Shown here one piece after another: positions 44,697-54,345 of a DNA stretch of 64,000 nt; position 1 is the first letter of the stretch, and each line of letters starts with the position of its first letter. A program made the position numbers and the translations under genes. Location: contig NZ_JAXCLA010000008.1 of assembly GCF_034043675.1 (NCBI RefSeq), positions 248,001-312,000 on the forward strand. The letters run 5' to 3'. The notes under the pieces are model-generated. The model was not told where the DNA came from. It did not search any database and was given only the letters and a program-made list of their open reading frames with translations. Source of the stretch: KK5 sp034043675 (GTDB lineage Bacteria; Pseudomonadota; Gammaproteobacteria; Burkholderiales; Burkholderiaceae_C).

Positions 44697-47600
44697 ATGA
44701 CTCGTCTCCAAACCTATCGGACGCAGTCCACCATGGCGGTCAGCCGGACTTCCCGCGACGGCGCATTCGTCTCCTATTCACGTGCTGACGGAGAAGCGAT
44801 AGCCCGCGAGCTTGTCACGCAACTCGCGGCCACAGCGCCGGAGCTTCGAGTCTGGATGGACCGATTCGAGCTTGAGGGCGGCGTCGGGTGGTGGAGGCAG
44901 GTCGAAGAGCAGCTCGACCAAGTTGAGTTCTTGATTCTGGTTATGACGCCGGCTGCGATGAATTCAGAGAACACGCGCCGGGAGTGGCGCGCTGCGCGCC
45001 AGCGCGGTGTGTGTGTATACCCTATCAAGGGGTTACCGGATTCGCAGTTCGACTACACATTGCTGCCTCGCTGGATGCGTAAAGCGCACTTCTACGACCC
45101 GAGCACCGAGTGGGCCAAGCTGGTGGCACATCTGCGGCGGGGTTGTGCAGGTCACCGGGTGCCCTTCATGGCGCCGTCGCTGCCTCCCGCATTCGTGTCG
45201 CGACCGCGCGAGCTAGCCGCACTGGAGCAGAATCTTCTCGGCGACGATCCGAGCGGAAAGTCTGTCGTGCTACGAGGCCCGGGCGGCTATGGCAAGACTT
45301 CGCTAGCCGCCGCGCTATGCCTTCGAGACGGCGTGATCGAGGCGTTTGACGATGGCATCCTTTGGGTCACGCTGGGGCAGGCACCGGACCTGCGGGCCGA
45401 GTTGCTAAAGCTCTATGCAGCAGTGACCGGCGAGCGCACGGGTTTCGTCGATGTCGACGATGCCGCGCGAGAGTTGGCTCTGCGACTGCAGGACAAGAAC
45501 TGCTTGGTCGTCATCGACGATGCCTGGAACGTCGCCCACGTCCGGCCGTTTCTACACGCACAGGGGCCGCGCTACCTCATCACGACGCGCATCTTCGAGG
45601 TTGCGCTGGGCGCCGAGCGCATCGACCTGGGCCTGATGGACCCCGACGACGCCGTTCAGTTGCTGCTGCGGCGCGCCGAGGTCGACACTATCGACCTTGA
45701 GCCCTACCACGCGCTGGCGCGCCGGCTCGGCGGCTGGCCGCTGACGCTCAAACTGGCCGGAGCGGCGATGCGCCAACGCCTCGCGCGTGGCGACACGCCC
45801 GAGCGCGCGCTTCAGTACGTGGGTAGAGCACTCGATCGGCACGGACTGGTCGCATTCGACAGAAACGATGCGACAACGCTGGACGCCACCGTCGAAGCGA
45901 CGCTGAGACGAAGCCTCGACCTGCTCGACGAGGTGGAATGCCGCCGCTACGCCGAGCTGTCTATATTTCCCGAAGGCATGCCCATCCCGCTGTCCGCTGT
46001 CGGGAAGTTGTGGCCCCTCGATGAATTCGACACCGAGGAACTGGCGCGCCGTCTCGATGAACTCGCACTTGCCGATTTCGACCTGCGTTTCGGCACGCTC
46101 GCGCTACATGGAGTGCTTCGAAGCCTCATGGTGACGCGGCTGGGCGATGCCGCGGCGTCGGCCCATGCCCGTCTCGTCGACGCCTGGTCGCCGCTTCCGC
46201 CCGACGGGTACGCTTGGCGCTGGCTGATCTTCCATCTGCGAGGTGCGGGCCATACTTCCGAGTTGCGCGCAAGGCTGCTCGATCCCAAATGGCTCATCGC
46301 AAAGCTGGCCGCGACCGACATCTACGCGCTGGCCAGCGACTTCGACAAAACCACCGACGACCTGCCCCTGCGTCTGATTCGCGACGCACTGCGACTGGCT
46401 GCTCCTGCGCTGCACCGCGAGCCTGGCCAACTGGCGTTGCAACTCGGCATGCGCTTGATGGCGCGTGGCGAACCGGAGCTGGTCGCGCTGTGCGCGACGC
46501 TCGCGCGCATGTCCACGGACGTGCTGTGGCCACTGCATCAAAGCTTCGATGCACCCGGCGGTGTGCTAGCGATGACGCTGCTGGGCCCCGAACGCGACGT
46601 CCTGTCGCTGGCCTGGACGGCGAACGGCGAGCAACTGCTGTCGGTCGGCAACGACCAGATGCTTCACGTCTGGTCGCGCGAGGGCCTGCCACTGAGCGTG
46701 CTGACCCTGCCCGCAACCGGCGTGCGCTGCGTCGCCGTGGATGCGGCAGCGCGTCTGGCGTTCTGCGGCAGCTCCGCCGGCCGTCTGATCGAAGTGGATC
46801 TTCGCCAGGGCGAGGTACTTTCCAAGTTCTATGACGATCCGCGCCGTGCCGTCGATGCGGTGGTCCTGTCGGGCGACGGCCGCCGGGCGGCGACTGCCGG
46901 TCGAGGAGCGGATGTCCATGTCTGGGACCTAGCCGCCAATGCCGTCGTAATGCGCCTTTCGACTCGGGGAGGACGCGTGCAGGCGCTCGCGCTGTCGGCC
47001 GACGGGCACGTGCTGGTAGCGGGCGTGGATGACGGCACGGTCCAACGATGGGACTTCACCACCGGTACGCCACTGCGCGGCCTGACTGCACATACCGCCG
47101 CCGTCACCAGTGTCGCGACCAGCGCCGATGGCCGCGTCGTGCTATCCGGCTCCAGCGATCGCAGCCTATGCGTGTGGGACAGCTCCGCCAACACAGTTCG
47201 GCATTTGCGCGGGCATGAGGCGAGTATCAACACGGTCGACATGAGCCCGGATGGGCTGCTTGCCTTGTCGGGGGCGTCAAACCGCGTGATGAATGTCTGG
47301 CGCCTGGCTGATGGCTCGCTGCTCCACCAAGTTGTCGCCCATGCGGATGAAGTCCACGCCGTGCGTTTCGGCGGCTCAAGCGACTGGGCTGCGAGCGCGT
47401 CGGCGGATCACAGCATCCGCCTCTGGAACTTCTCCGAGTTCGCGACCGAGCGCTCGCGCGACCAGCACGACGGGGCCGTCTGTGCGCTCGCGTTCAGCGC
47501 CGACAGCCGCCTGTGCGCATCCGGTGGGAGCGAGGGGCGCATTAAGCTATGGGAAGTGGCCAGCGGCCAATGCATTGCCACGCTGGGCATCGCCGCTGGC

Positions 47601-48494
47601 ACGCCAATACAAAGCCTCGCCTTCACGCCGGACGACCGTTGCGTCGTCAGCGGCTCCACGGGCGGCCACTACCGTCTTTGGTTCATCGATTCTGGCGAGT
47701 CAGTCTGGATCCCCGTCCGGCACAATACACCGGTGGACCATGCAGTGTTCAGCGCCAATGCTCGCTTCCTGGTCACCAGCTGCCCGGATCGTTATGTGTA
47801 TTTCTGGGACGTCTCCAGCGGCTCGCTCGTCGCGCGCTACGGAACACGTCGACTGTTCGATCACCTGATTCGCCCATCGGCTCGACGCGCCCTTGCCGGC
47901 GACAGCGCAGAACTGCTCGACACATACCTGCCTGGCGAGCCCGTATTCCAAGTCCAGGGCATCGCGCTCTCCGACGACGGCCAATTCGCTGCGATCAGCG
48001 GTCAGCCAACTTGGCCCGGCGGCCAGCGCTCGAATCAAGACGGCAGCGGCGTCATCGGCGAGGTGGCCGTCCTCTCGTTTGACATCGCTAGCGGCGCGAT
48101 AGAGACGGTCTCGACGGAGCAGGTGCTGCCGGTTCGGACCCTCGCCATCACGACTAGCGGCGAAATGCTTACTTGGGTCGGTCAAGACCATGTGCTGCGG
48201 CTTTCGGGACCGGGGCAACCACGCCTGTTTACCGGCCACCAAGAACGCGTTCGCGGCGTCGTGGTGGCCGCTGAACGCGGCCTACTCATCTCCTGCAGCC
48301 TAGATCACAGCGTGCGTGCCTGGCGGCTGTTGGACGCTCGCCCGGCAGCGTCGCTGATTGGCGACAGCCCGATGCACGCGCTCGCCTTGTCGCCGGACCA
48401 GTCGGTCGTTGCGGTGGGTGATCAGTTGGGCCGCGTGCACCTTCTCGGGCTGGGTGACCGAGCACGGGAGCGGGAGCACGCATCGACTGGCTAG
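44697..48494 (+). CDS. TIR - NB-ARC - WD40 STAND protein, probable defence sensor
   Basis: A 1265-residue multi-domain protein. An N-terminal TIR domain (about 20-150; FVSYSRADGEA, WMDRFELEGG, the presumed NADase Glu96 in TRREW) is followed by an NB-ARC/STAND ATPase (about 165-440) with Walker A GPGGYGKTS at 194-202, Walker B LVVIDDAW near 270-277 and the RYLITTR sensor. From about residue 570 to the end there are 13-14 WD40 repeats, each ending in VW, LW or RW, enough for two seven-bladed propellers. Known proteins with this plan sense a ligand on the propellers, oligomerise and switch on TIR NAD+ cleavage. A shorter start at residue 13 is possible. No partner gene is adjacent. Confidence 0.9.
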   Translation: MTRLQTYRTQSTMAVSRTSRDGAFVSYSRADGEAIARELVTQLAATAPELRVWMDRFELEGGVGWWRQVEEQLDQVEFLILVMTPAAMNSENTRREWRAARQRGVCVYPIKGLPDSQFDYTLLPRWMRKAHFYDPSTEWAKLVAHLRRGCAGHRVPFMAPSLPPAFVSRPRELAALEQNLLGDDPSGKSVVLRGPGGYGKTSLAAALCLRDGVIEAFDDGILWVTLGQAPDLRAELLKLYAAVTGERTGFVDVDDAARELALRLQDKNCLVVIDDAWNVAHVRPFLHAQGPRYLITTRIFEVALGAERIDLGLMDPDDAVQLLLRRAEVDTIDLEPYHALARRLGGWPLTLKLAGAAMRQRLARGDTPERALQYVGRALDRHGLVAFDRNDATTLDATVEATLRRSLDLLDEVECRRYAELSIFPEGMPIPLSAVGKLWPLDEFDTEELARRLDELALADFDLRFGTLALHGVLRSLMVTRLGDAAASAHARLVDAWSPLPPDGYAWRWLIFHLRGAGHTSELRARLLDPKWLIAKLAATDIYALASDFDKTTDDLPLRLIRDALRLAAPALHREPGQLALQLGMRLMARGEPELVALCATLARMSTDVLWPLHQSFDAPGGVLAMTLLGPERDVLSLAWTANGEQLLSVGNDQMLHVWSREGLPLSVLTLPATGVRCVAVDAAARLAFCGSSAGRLIEVDLRQGEVLSKFYDDPRRAVDAVVLSGDGRRAATAGRGADVHVWDLAANAVVMRLSTRGGRVQALALSADGHVLVAGVDDGTVQRWDFTTGTPLRGLTAHTAAVTSVATSADGRVVLSGSSDRSLCVWDSSANTVRHLRGHEASINTVDMSPDGLLALSGASNRVMNVWRLADGSLLHQVVAHADEVHAVRFGGSSDWAASASADHSIRLWNFSEFATERSRDQHDGAVCALAFSADSRLCASGGSEGRIKLWEVASGQCIATLGIAAGTPIQSLAFTPDDRCVVSGSTGGHYRLWFIDSGESVWIPVRHNTPVDHAVFSANARFLVTSCPDRYVYFWDVSSGSLVARYGTRRLFDHLIRPSARRALAGDSAELLDTYLPGEPVFQVQGIALSDDGQFAAISGQPTWPGGQRSNQDGSGVIGEVAVLSFDIASGAIETVSTEQVLPVRTLAITTSGEMLTWVGQDHVLRLSGPGQPRLFTGHQERVRGVVVAAERGLLISCSLDHSVRAWRLLDARPAASLIGDSPMHALALSPDQSVVAVGDQLGRVHLLGLGDRAREREHASTG

Positions 48495-48908
48495 TGGATT
48501 GAGACCCGTGCGACCGAGGCCGGGGTCAACGGTTTGGACGGTGCGGAGCGGGACGAGTTGGGTATCGCATACTCTGCAACCGGTTGGCCGCACCCGGCCA
48601 CAAGCCGCCATACGCGCTGGCGCGACCTACTACCGGTCCAGGCTGATTGCAGTCCTTCGCACGCGCGCGTCGACGGGTGGATATCGCCCCACTGCAGCCG
48701 TCGGATCGCGACATATGAATTTCGGCTTCACTTCGAACTGTCGTTCACCAAGAGACGCCGAATGATGGTCTCGGCCGAAGCGGTTGGTAGCGAATATCGG
48801 ATGTCCGGCGTAATCGCATCTGCAACTTTCAGAGGAAGTGGCTGTCGGTGTCGAATTGCTAGTCGGTGCGGCCCGTACCGACGATCCGCGAGCGACAGCG
48901 CGGCGACG
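48495..48908. other. Gap of 414 bases between convergent genes
   Basis: The TIR-STAND gene and the MFS gene converge here. On the minus strand an open stretch of some 45 codons (LKVADAITPDIRYSLPTASA, ETIIRRLLVNDSSK) looks coding but has no start and no recognised family, so it may be a gene remnant. Confidence 0.4.
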
Positions 48909-50273
48909 TCAGCGGCCTGCGATGGTCACCCTTGCAACGGTGGAGACGAAGTGCCGCTGCACCCACAGCAGCAGCACCGCTGCGAGTAATCCGCTGAAGG
49001 CGCAGGTGCCGCTCATGGCGACTAGCAGCGCGTTCGAAGAACCCGTCAGCACATCCGACAGGCCACCGACGACCACAAGGCCGCCGGCACTGAAGAAGAC
49101 GCTGACGATCGAATAGACACCGAGTGCACGGGACCGGATCGAGGCCGTGGCCATATCCTGGACAGCGATGGCCATGACAGCGTACCCCGAGGTGCAAGGT
49201 ACCAGCACTAGTGTGGCCATCAGGAACAGCAGCGACGGGGAGTCCGCGAACGGCAGGGCCGCCGCAAGCGTACCGGTCAGCAGCAAAGACAGCGCCATGA
49301 TCCGGATCGAGGTGGCGGCCTGCAGTCTCGGCCGCAGCACTTTCTCGAGTACGGTACCGATGATGGTCCCGGCCACGGCTCCCACGATATAGGCCAGGCC
49401 CAGCCGGTTGCCGATCTCCTGAGGGGGCAGCCCGAACTGCCGGGAGGCCGTGATCGGCAGCCACATGATGAAGGACGTCATAGCACACGCGGCGAAGCCG
49501 ATCCCGCCGTAGAGCCCGAGCGTCGTTCGACGGTTGCTCAGGAAATGGCGAATGATGCCTTCCCCTTTCGCCGCGTGCTGCGCGAGCGGGCCAACCCGTT
49601 CCCGGCGTTCCCGGATCGGCATTACCAGCACAGCGACAACGAGGCCGATCGGCACAGCCGAAAGGAAGATCACGCGCCAGTGCTCCAGGTGGCTCAGTCC
49701 GAAGGGCAACAGCGGCTGAACGGTGCTCAGGAACTCGATGAGCGCTCCGCTTGCCGCCAGGCCGATACCGCTACCGGCAACAATTGAAAACGCAAGAATC
49801 GTATTGGCCAGCGCCCGCTGAGATCGGTTGGGGAACAGGTCCGGGATCATCCCGAACAAGATCGGATTGAGCCCGGCTTCGCCGATGCCGACCCCCATCG
49901 AGGCGATGAACAGCCCGGTATAGCTGTGCACCATTCCGATGGCCGCAGTCATCGCGCTCCACACGAGGATGCAGAGCACCAGGATCCATCGGCGCGGGAA
50001 CTTGTCCGCCAGCCAGCCGAGAGGCAGCGAGGCCAGCCCGGCAATGAGAGCGAAGCCCACGCCTTGCAACAGTCCGAACTGCGTGTCTGACAGATTGAAC
50101 GCCTTGCGGATAGGCTGGGCCAGCAGGACAAAGATCTGCCGGTCGACGCCCGCACAGATCGTGGTCAGGATGAAGACGCAGAGTGCGTACCAGCCCAGGA
50201 CAAATCGCCTGTCTGGCGCGGCTGCGGCGGAGGTGGTCTGGTTCACGATGGGGCGCGGCGCGCGGATGCGCAC
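48909..50273 (-). CDS. MFS transporter, sugar/acid-phosphate symporter type
   Basis: A 454-residue protein with twelve hydrophobic segments and the MFS loop motif GWLADKFPRRW between helices 2 and 3. The AGVDRQIFVLLAQPIRKAFNLSDTQFGLL start places it near the spinster/ACS-type importers of organic acids and small amphiphiles. It is the last gene of a unit (amino-acid oxidase, amidohydrolase, serine hydrolase, MFS) and may import the pathway substrate across the inner membrane. The start codon is GTG; a second GTG nine codons further in is also possible. Confidence 0.85.
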   Translation of the reverse strand: MRIRAPRPIVNQTTSAAAAPDRRFVLGWYALCVFILTTICAGVDRQIFVLLAQPIRKAFNLSDTQFGLLQGVGFALIAGLASLPLGWLADKFPRRWILVLCILVWSAMTAAIGMVHSYTGLFIASMGVGIGEAGLNPILFGMIPDLFPNRSQRALANTILAFSIVAGSGIGLAASGALIEFLSTVQPLLPFGLSHLEHWRVIFLSAVPIGLVVAVLVMPIRERRERVGPLAQHAAKGEGIIRHFLSNRRTTLGLYGGIGFAACAMTSFIMWLPITASRQFGLPPQEIGNRLGLAYIVGAVAGTIIGTVLEKVLRPRLQAATSIRIMALSLLLTGTLAAALPFADSPSLLFLMATLVLVPCTSGYAVMAIAVQDMATASIRSRALGVYSIVSVFFSAGGLVVVGGLSDVLTGSSNALLVAMSGTCAFSGLLAAVLLLWVQRHFVSTVARVTIAGR

Positions 50274-50326
50274 CCGACGTCAAGGGGTGTTCAAGAAGGG
50301 CTTGCGACTTGCGCCGCCAGCCCGGC

Positions 50327-51667
50327 TCAGTGGACGCGGTTGAAGATCCGGGCCAGTGCTCCCAACTGCTGCATTTTTCCGGTGACATCGGGCTTTACGA
50401 AGGCCAAGGGGAACGGGAGAGCGGTGCCGTTCAGGCTCATGGTGAAGAGATGGTCGCCGACGCGCGTGAGCTGGAAGATCCGGGCCTGCGCGGAGTCCGT
50501 TTCGTAGATGTCCTGCTTAGTGAGCATCCGAGCCAGCAGATGCCCATCCTCCACACGGACTTCGAAGCGATAGATCTGGTTCTCGAAGCTGCCCTCATAG
50601 AAGGACGCATCGAAAGGCCGATCCATCGGCGTCAGCGGTGTGGTCGCCGCGCCCCAGCTTTCGAGAATCGGCTCGACAAGCCGCGTATCGAAGACGCCCA
50701 GCTTCGAGCAGTTGGTGAGCAGTGCAAATGCTCTGCCGCTCTCCGGGTGCGCGTAGAGCAAGGAGGATACGCCGGGCCCGCCACCACCGTGGAATACCAC
50801 GCCGCCTGCCAGCATCATCCAGCCGAGGCCGACGCGCCACGCCGGCGGCGAGATGAATCGCGTCGTCTCCGTCGCCATCAGCGCCGCGCTCTGTGCCGAC
50901 AGAACGCGAGCCCCATTGGCTCCGACGCCGCCATTGATCAAAGCGCGGGTGAAGCTCAACAGATCGGACGGGGTCATCATCGTCGTGGCCCCGGCCGGGG
51001 CAAAGCTCAACGGCAGGAAGGGACGCTCGCTCTGCACGAGCTTGCCGTCGGCGCCGACTTGGTCACCGACGCTGACGCGAAAGCGTGGCAGCTCCGTGAT
51101 GTCGACGAGGGAATGTCGGAGCGCCAGCGGCTCGAAAAGACGCGACTTGACCAGGCCGTACCAGTCCTCGCCGCGAAGCTTCTGGGCAATGTAGCCGGCG
51201 ATGACGGTGCCGATGTTCGAATAGGCCGTGGCTTCACCCGGTGGATGGAGCTGCGTCATGTCGGCGCAATCGGCAATCGCGTCAACGACCCGCTGTTCAT
51301 CGAAGCCGCGATAGGGCGGGCAGTCGTAGTCGATGCCGCTCGTATGGTTGATGAGCATCCGGCAGGTGATCCGGGCGAGAGCCTCCGGATCGCCGAGGCG
51401 TAGCTCTGGCAGATGCTTCGTGACGGGATCGTCGAGACCGATCAGTCCATCGTCGACCAGTTGCAAGAACAAGGCAGCGTTCAGCACTTTGGTGATCGAG
51501 CCGATGTGCATCAGGGTGTCAGGTGTGACTGGATCGCCGGTGACGCTGTTGCGCAGCCCGCCTACGGCCTGGTGCATCCGCTCGCCGTCCCAGTAGGCGA
51601 AGGACGCACCCGTCACCTCGCCGCTGCCAGTGACCTCCGCAATGACCTTGGCATAGTCGATGCTCAT
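50327..51667 (-). CDS. Serine hydrolase of the beta-lactamase/D-aminopeptidase type
   Basis: A 446-residue class C beta-lactamase-fold protein. The catalytic SxxK is Ser57-Ile-Thr-Lys60, the second motif is Tyr-Ser-Asn (TAYSNIG, about residue 140) and HGGGGPG near 335 fits the third. The last 90 residues form a small extra beta domain (SFYEGSFENQIYRFEVRVED), as in D-aminopeptidase and esterase relatives. There is no signal peptide, so it is probably cytoplasmic. The start at 51667 lies two bases from the amidohydrolase stop; an earlier in-frame start is less likely. It could cleave D-aminoacyl amides, esters or peptides. Confidence 0.87.
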   Translation of the reverse strand: MSIDYAKVIAEVTGSGEVTGASFAYWDGERMHQAVGGLRNSVTGDPVTPDTLMHIGSITKVLNAALFLQLVDDGLIGLDDPVTKHLPELRLGDPEALARITCRMLINHTSGIDYDCPPYRGFDEQRVVDAIADCADMTQLHPPGEATAYSNIGTVIAGYIAQKLRGEDWYGLVKSRLFEPLALRHSLVDITELPRFRVSVGDQVGADGKLVQSERPFLPLSFAPAGATTMMTPSDLLSFTRALINGGVGANGARVLSAQSAALMATETTRFISPPAWRVGLGWMMLAGGVVFHGGGGPGVSSLLYAHPESGRAFALLTNCSKLGVFDTRLVEPILESWGAATTPLTPMDRPFDASFYEGSFENQIYRFEVRVEDGHLLARMLTKQDIYETDSAQARIFQLTRVGDHLFTMSLNGTALPFPLAFVKPDVTGKMQQLGALARIFNRVH

Positions 51668-51668
51668 C

Positions 51669-53117
51669 TCAATGCCCACCGCTGATGCAGGACGGGCATC
51701 CGGGCAGGCGAGTGCCATGGACGAGGAAACGCTTGAAGTTGGCTTCCTCCTCGAGCGGCGGGGCCAGTTCCGCCGTCAGCAGCGGACGCTCAGGCAGTGC
51801 GTCGAGGTCGACAGACACGCCACCCTTGATGACCGCATGGATGCTCCGGTAGTGGTCCGCGGCTTCCAGCGGGTCCTTGTCGAGCACCACCATGTCGGCG
51901 ATCTTTCCGACTTCGAGCGTGCCGAGATCGGTATCGAGCTTGTAGGCGCGGGCGATGTTTCGCGTCGCCGCGTGCAGCAGGTCCATCGCCGGCATGCCCT
52001 TCTCTTCCATCGCGCGGAGCCAGGCAAAGTGCCCGGTTGCCAGCCGACCGAGTGCCTCCTGTTCCGGCATGCCGTTCCAGGTGGCTTTCAGCCAGGGTTC
52101 GCGCAGCAGCTCCTTAGCGAAAACACCGCCGTCGTTGCCGAGCAGGATCGGCGCGCCGGAACCGATCAGGCGCCGCGCATTCTTGTCGCCCGCCGACCAC
52201 ATCGTCCATTCGAGGTCCGACACCGCGCCCTTGACGTGCGCCAGCCCGGCCTCGGTAACAGGAAAGATCACCGCGCCGCACTGCGTACGCTCGAACAGGT
52301 CGAGTGTTTCGACCGGGATCGGCACCGGGCCGGTCATGTTGCAGTGGGTGATGAGGTCACAGCCGGCCTCGATCGACATCCGCAGACCTTCTACCGTCGT
52401 GCTGTGCGCCTGCACGGTTCGGCCTGCCGCGCGCCCGGCTTCAACGATCGCCTGTTGGGTCCGCTCGGAGAATTGCAGGAAGGCGCCCGCGGCCATCGCA
52501 CCATGTTCGGTAGCGCCATACTTGACAAAGTCGATGCCGCGCTCGATGTAGCGCGAGACCTCCGCACCGACCTGCTCCGGGGTCATCCACATCAGGTGGC
52601 GGCCGGAGTTCTCGACCCAGGCGGCATTAACGCGGTCGACGAACCAGGAACTCGCGATCTCGGCGGCTTTGCCGAAGAAGTCGGGCGAGAAAGGTCCGTC
52701 GAATCCGATGATGTTGCCCGCGCAGCGGATGCGGCTGCCAACGGTCTCGCCGCTTTCGATTCGGTCGCGCACATTTATCAGCGCGCGGCGTGGCCCCCAG
52801 GTGTCGAACACTGTCGTCATGCCGGCCTTCAAGGCGACCTGAGCCGCCTCTTCGATCAGCGCCTCGTAACGGCCTTCGAAGCGAAGTAGCGTTTCGAGGG
52901 AGGCATTGACCAGCAGATGGACGTTGGCGTTCATCAGCCCAGGAATGACGAACTTGCCCGCCAGATCGAGCGTTCGAACGTGGGGCGCGACATCCAGCGC
53001 CTCGCGATGGCCGATCGCCTTGATGCGGCCGCCATCAATGAGGATGGCGCTGTCGGTTAGCGGCTTGTCCGCGACGCCGTCGATGATCGTGGCGCCGGTG
53101 ATCAGCAGAGTCGTCAT
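51669..53117 (-). CDS. Amidohydrolase superfamily protein with an unusual metal motif
   Basis: A 482-residue amidohydrolase. The first 60 residues form the composite beta domain (TTLLITGATIIDGVADKPLT, AGKFVIPGLMN). The usual HxH metal pair is NVH here (Asn65, His67). Other ligands look intact: Lys (FVKYG), His (QAHSTT), His (LITHCN) and the Asp in LLGNDGG. The start at 53117 is chosen for its ribosome site (AAAGGAC) and because the open frame upstream has an impossible composition. It lies two bases from the oxidase gene stop, so it is the second gene of the unit. Related enzymes hydrolyse imidazolones, N-acyl-amino acids or cyclic amides. Confidence 0.85.
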   Translation of the reverse strand: MTTLLITGATIIDGVADKPLTDSAILIDGGRIKAIGHREALDVAPHVRTLDLAGKFVIPGLMNANVHLLVNASLETLLRFEGRYEALIEEAAQVALKAGMTTVFDTWGPRRALINVRDRIESGETVGSRIRCAGNIIGFDGPFSPDFFGKAAEIASSWFVDRVNAAWVENSGRHLMWMTPEQVGAEVSRYIERGIDFVKYGATEHGAMAAGAFLQFSERTQQAIVEAGRAAGRTVQAHSTTVEGLRMSIEAGCDLITHCNMTGPVPIPVETLDLFERTQCGAVIFPVTEAGLAHVKGAVSDLEWTMWSAGDKNARRLIGSGAPILLGNDGGVFAKELLREPWLKATWNGMPEQEALGRLATGHFAWLRAMEEKGMPAMDLLHAATRNIARAYKLDTDLGTLEVGKIADMVVLDKDPLEAADHYRSIHAVIKGGVSVDLDALPERPLLTAELAPPLEEEANFKRFLVHGTRLPGCPSCISGGH

Positions 53118-53118
53118 G

Positions 53119-54261
53119 TCATGTCCTTTGAAGTGTCGGCCGGGCCGGTGAAAGCATCTGCTCGTCCAGTCCAGCGTCGACCAGATCTTGCGGCAGCTTC
53201 CGGCCGGTACAAAGCGCTGCCGCCGAGCGTCCCAGCGCGGCGGCGGTCTGGATGCCGTAGCCACCTTGCCCAACCAGCCAGAAGAAGCCCTCGGAGTCCG
53301 GATCGAAGCCCGCGACAGGCGTGCGGTCCGGCGTGAACACGCGTAGGCCCGCCCAGCTGTTCGCAACGCGGCGAACCTGCGCGCCGGTCGCCTGCTCGAA
53401 GCGGTCCACCGCGATGGCCACGTCAAGCTCCTCCGGCTGCGCATCGCAAGGCGGCGAATCCGTCTCGTCGGCGGGTGAGATCAGCAGCAAACCGGCGTCC
53501 GGCTTGAAATAGAACTCCTCGTCGATCGCAATGGCCGCGGGCCAGCGGGCCGCATCCAGACCGCGCGGCACGTCGACCAGCGCCGCGGTGCGACGCTTGG
53601 GCTGCAGTCCGAGCGGTGCGACGCCGGCGCTGCGTGCCACCTCGTCGCCCCAGGCTCCCGCGGCATTGACGACGATCGGAGCACTGAAGCGCCCAAGCCG
53701 CGAACTCAAGTGCCAGTGCCCGTGGAAACGCGACAGCTCGTCGATCCGTGCCGCGGTCAGGATCTCCGCGCCTCGGGCCCGAGCCTGGCGCAGGAAGCCC
53801 TGGTGGAGGGCGTCGACGTCGATGTCCGCCGAGCCGGTCTCCAGCACGGCCCCGCCAAGGTAGCCGTCGCGAAACGCCGGCACGCGCTCCTGGGCCTGCG
53901 TGGCGGACAGCATCACCGTCCTGCCGGCCACATCAGGATCCTCGCGAAAGCGCTCCAGCAGGTCCAGCTGATCGGGCGTGCCGAAGAAGAGCGTGTTCCG
54001 CGGCGTCACCAGGGGGCTCGAGGCGAAGCCGGACGGCGGCTCGAACAGGAAGCCGCGGCTGGCACGGGTGAGGAGCCGCACGACGGCGTTGCCGTAGATC
54101 TCCGAGATGAGCGCCGCCGAGCGGCCGGTGGAGTGGTAGCCGGGATGGTCCTCCGCCTCGAACAGCAGGACCGAGCCCTGGGTGGCGAGATGAGCCGCCA
54201 CCGATGCCCCGGCGATGCCGGCGCCGATCACCATGAAATCAACTGCCCTGACCTGCGTCAT
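53119..54261 (-). CDS. FAD-dependent amino acid/glycine oxidase-like enzyme (DAO family)
   Basis: A 380-residue flavoenzyme of the DAO fold. The Rossmann motif is VIGAGIAGASVAAHL, followed by the STGRSAAL segment of FAD binding and the C-terminal GGYGIQTAAALGRSAAAL. Members oxidise amines or D-amino acids to imines at the expense of FAD, with oxygen or the respiratory chain as the acceptor. The ATG at 54261 is chosen over a GTG nine bases upstream. It is the first gene of a unit running from here to the MFS gene, behind the operator at 54315-54333. Confidence 0.88.
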   Translation of the reverse strand: MTQVRAVDFMVIGAGIAGASVAAHLATQGSVLLFEAEDHPGYHSTGRSAALISEIYGNAVVRLLTRASRGFLFEPPSGFASSPLVTPRNTLFFGTPDQLDLLERFREDPDVAGRTVMLSATQAQERVPAFRDGYLGGAVLETGSADIDVDALHQGFLRQARARGAEILTAARIDELSRFHGHWHLSSRLGRFSAPIVVNAAGAWGDEVARSAGVAPLGLQPKRRTAALVDVPRGLDAARWPAAIAIDEEFYFKPDAGLLLISPADETDSPPCDAQPEELDVAIAVDRFEQATGAQVRRVANSWAGLRVFTPDRTPVAGFDPDSEGFFWLVGQGGYGIQTAAALGRSAAALCTGRKLPQDLVDAGLDEQMLSPARPTLQRT

Positions 54262-54314
54262 CACTGCCACCCATCGATTGCGATGGGCGGACTATACGAA
54301 ATAAAAATGCCGAA

Positions 54315-54333
54315 TTGGAAATTAATTTTCCAA
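54315..54333. promoter_or_regulatory. Palindrome in front of the oxidase unit, likely XRE-cupin operator
   Basis: TTGGAAA and TTTCCAA flank TTAAT, giving a 7-5-7 inverted repeat 53 bases before the start of the FAD oxidase gene and just past the end of the regulator gene. The same half-site occurs in the region between the regulator and the TonB receptor gene (55148-55171). Together they look like the binding sites of the XRE-cupin repressor. Confidence 0.7.
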
Positions 54334-54345
54334 ACCCGAGGAATG

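Noticed and set aside
48738..48880. Coding-like open stretch on the minus strand after the TIR-STAND gene
   Set aside because: No start codon and no recognised family; kept only as a remark on the gap.
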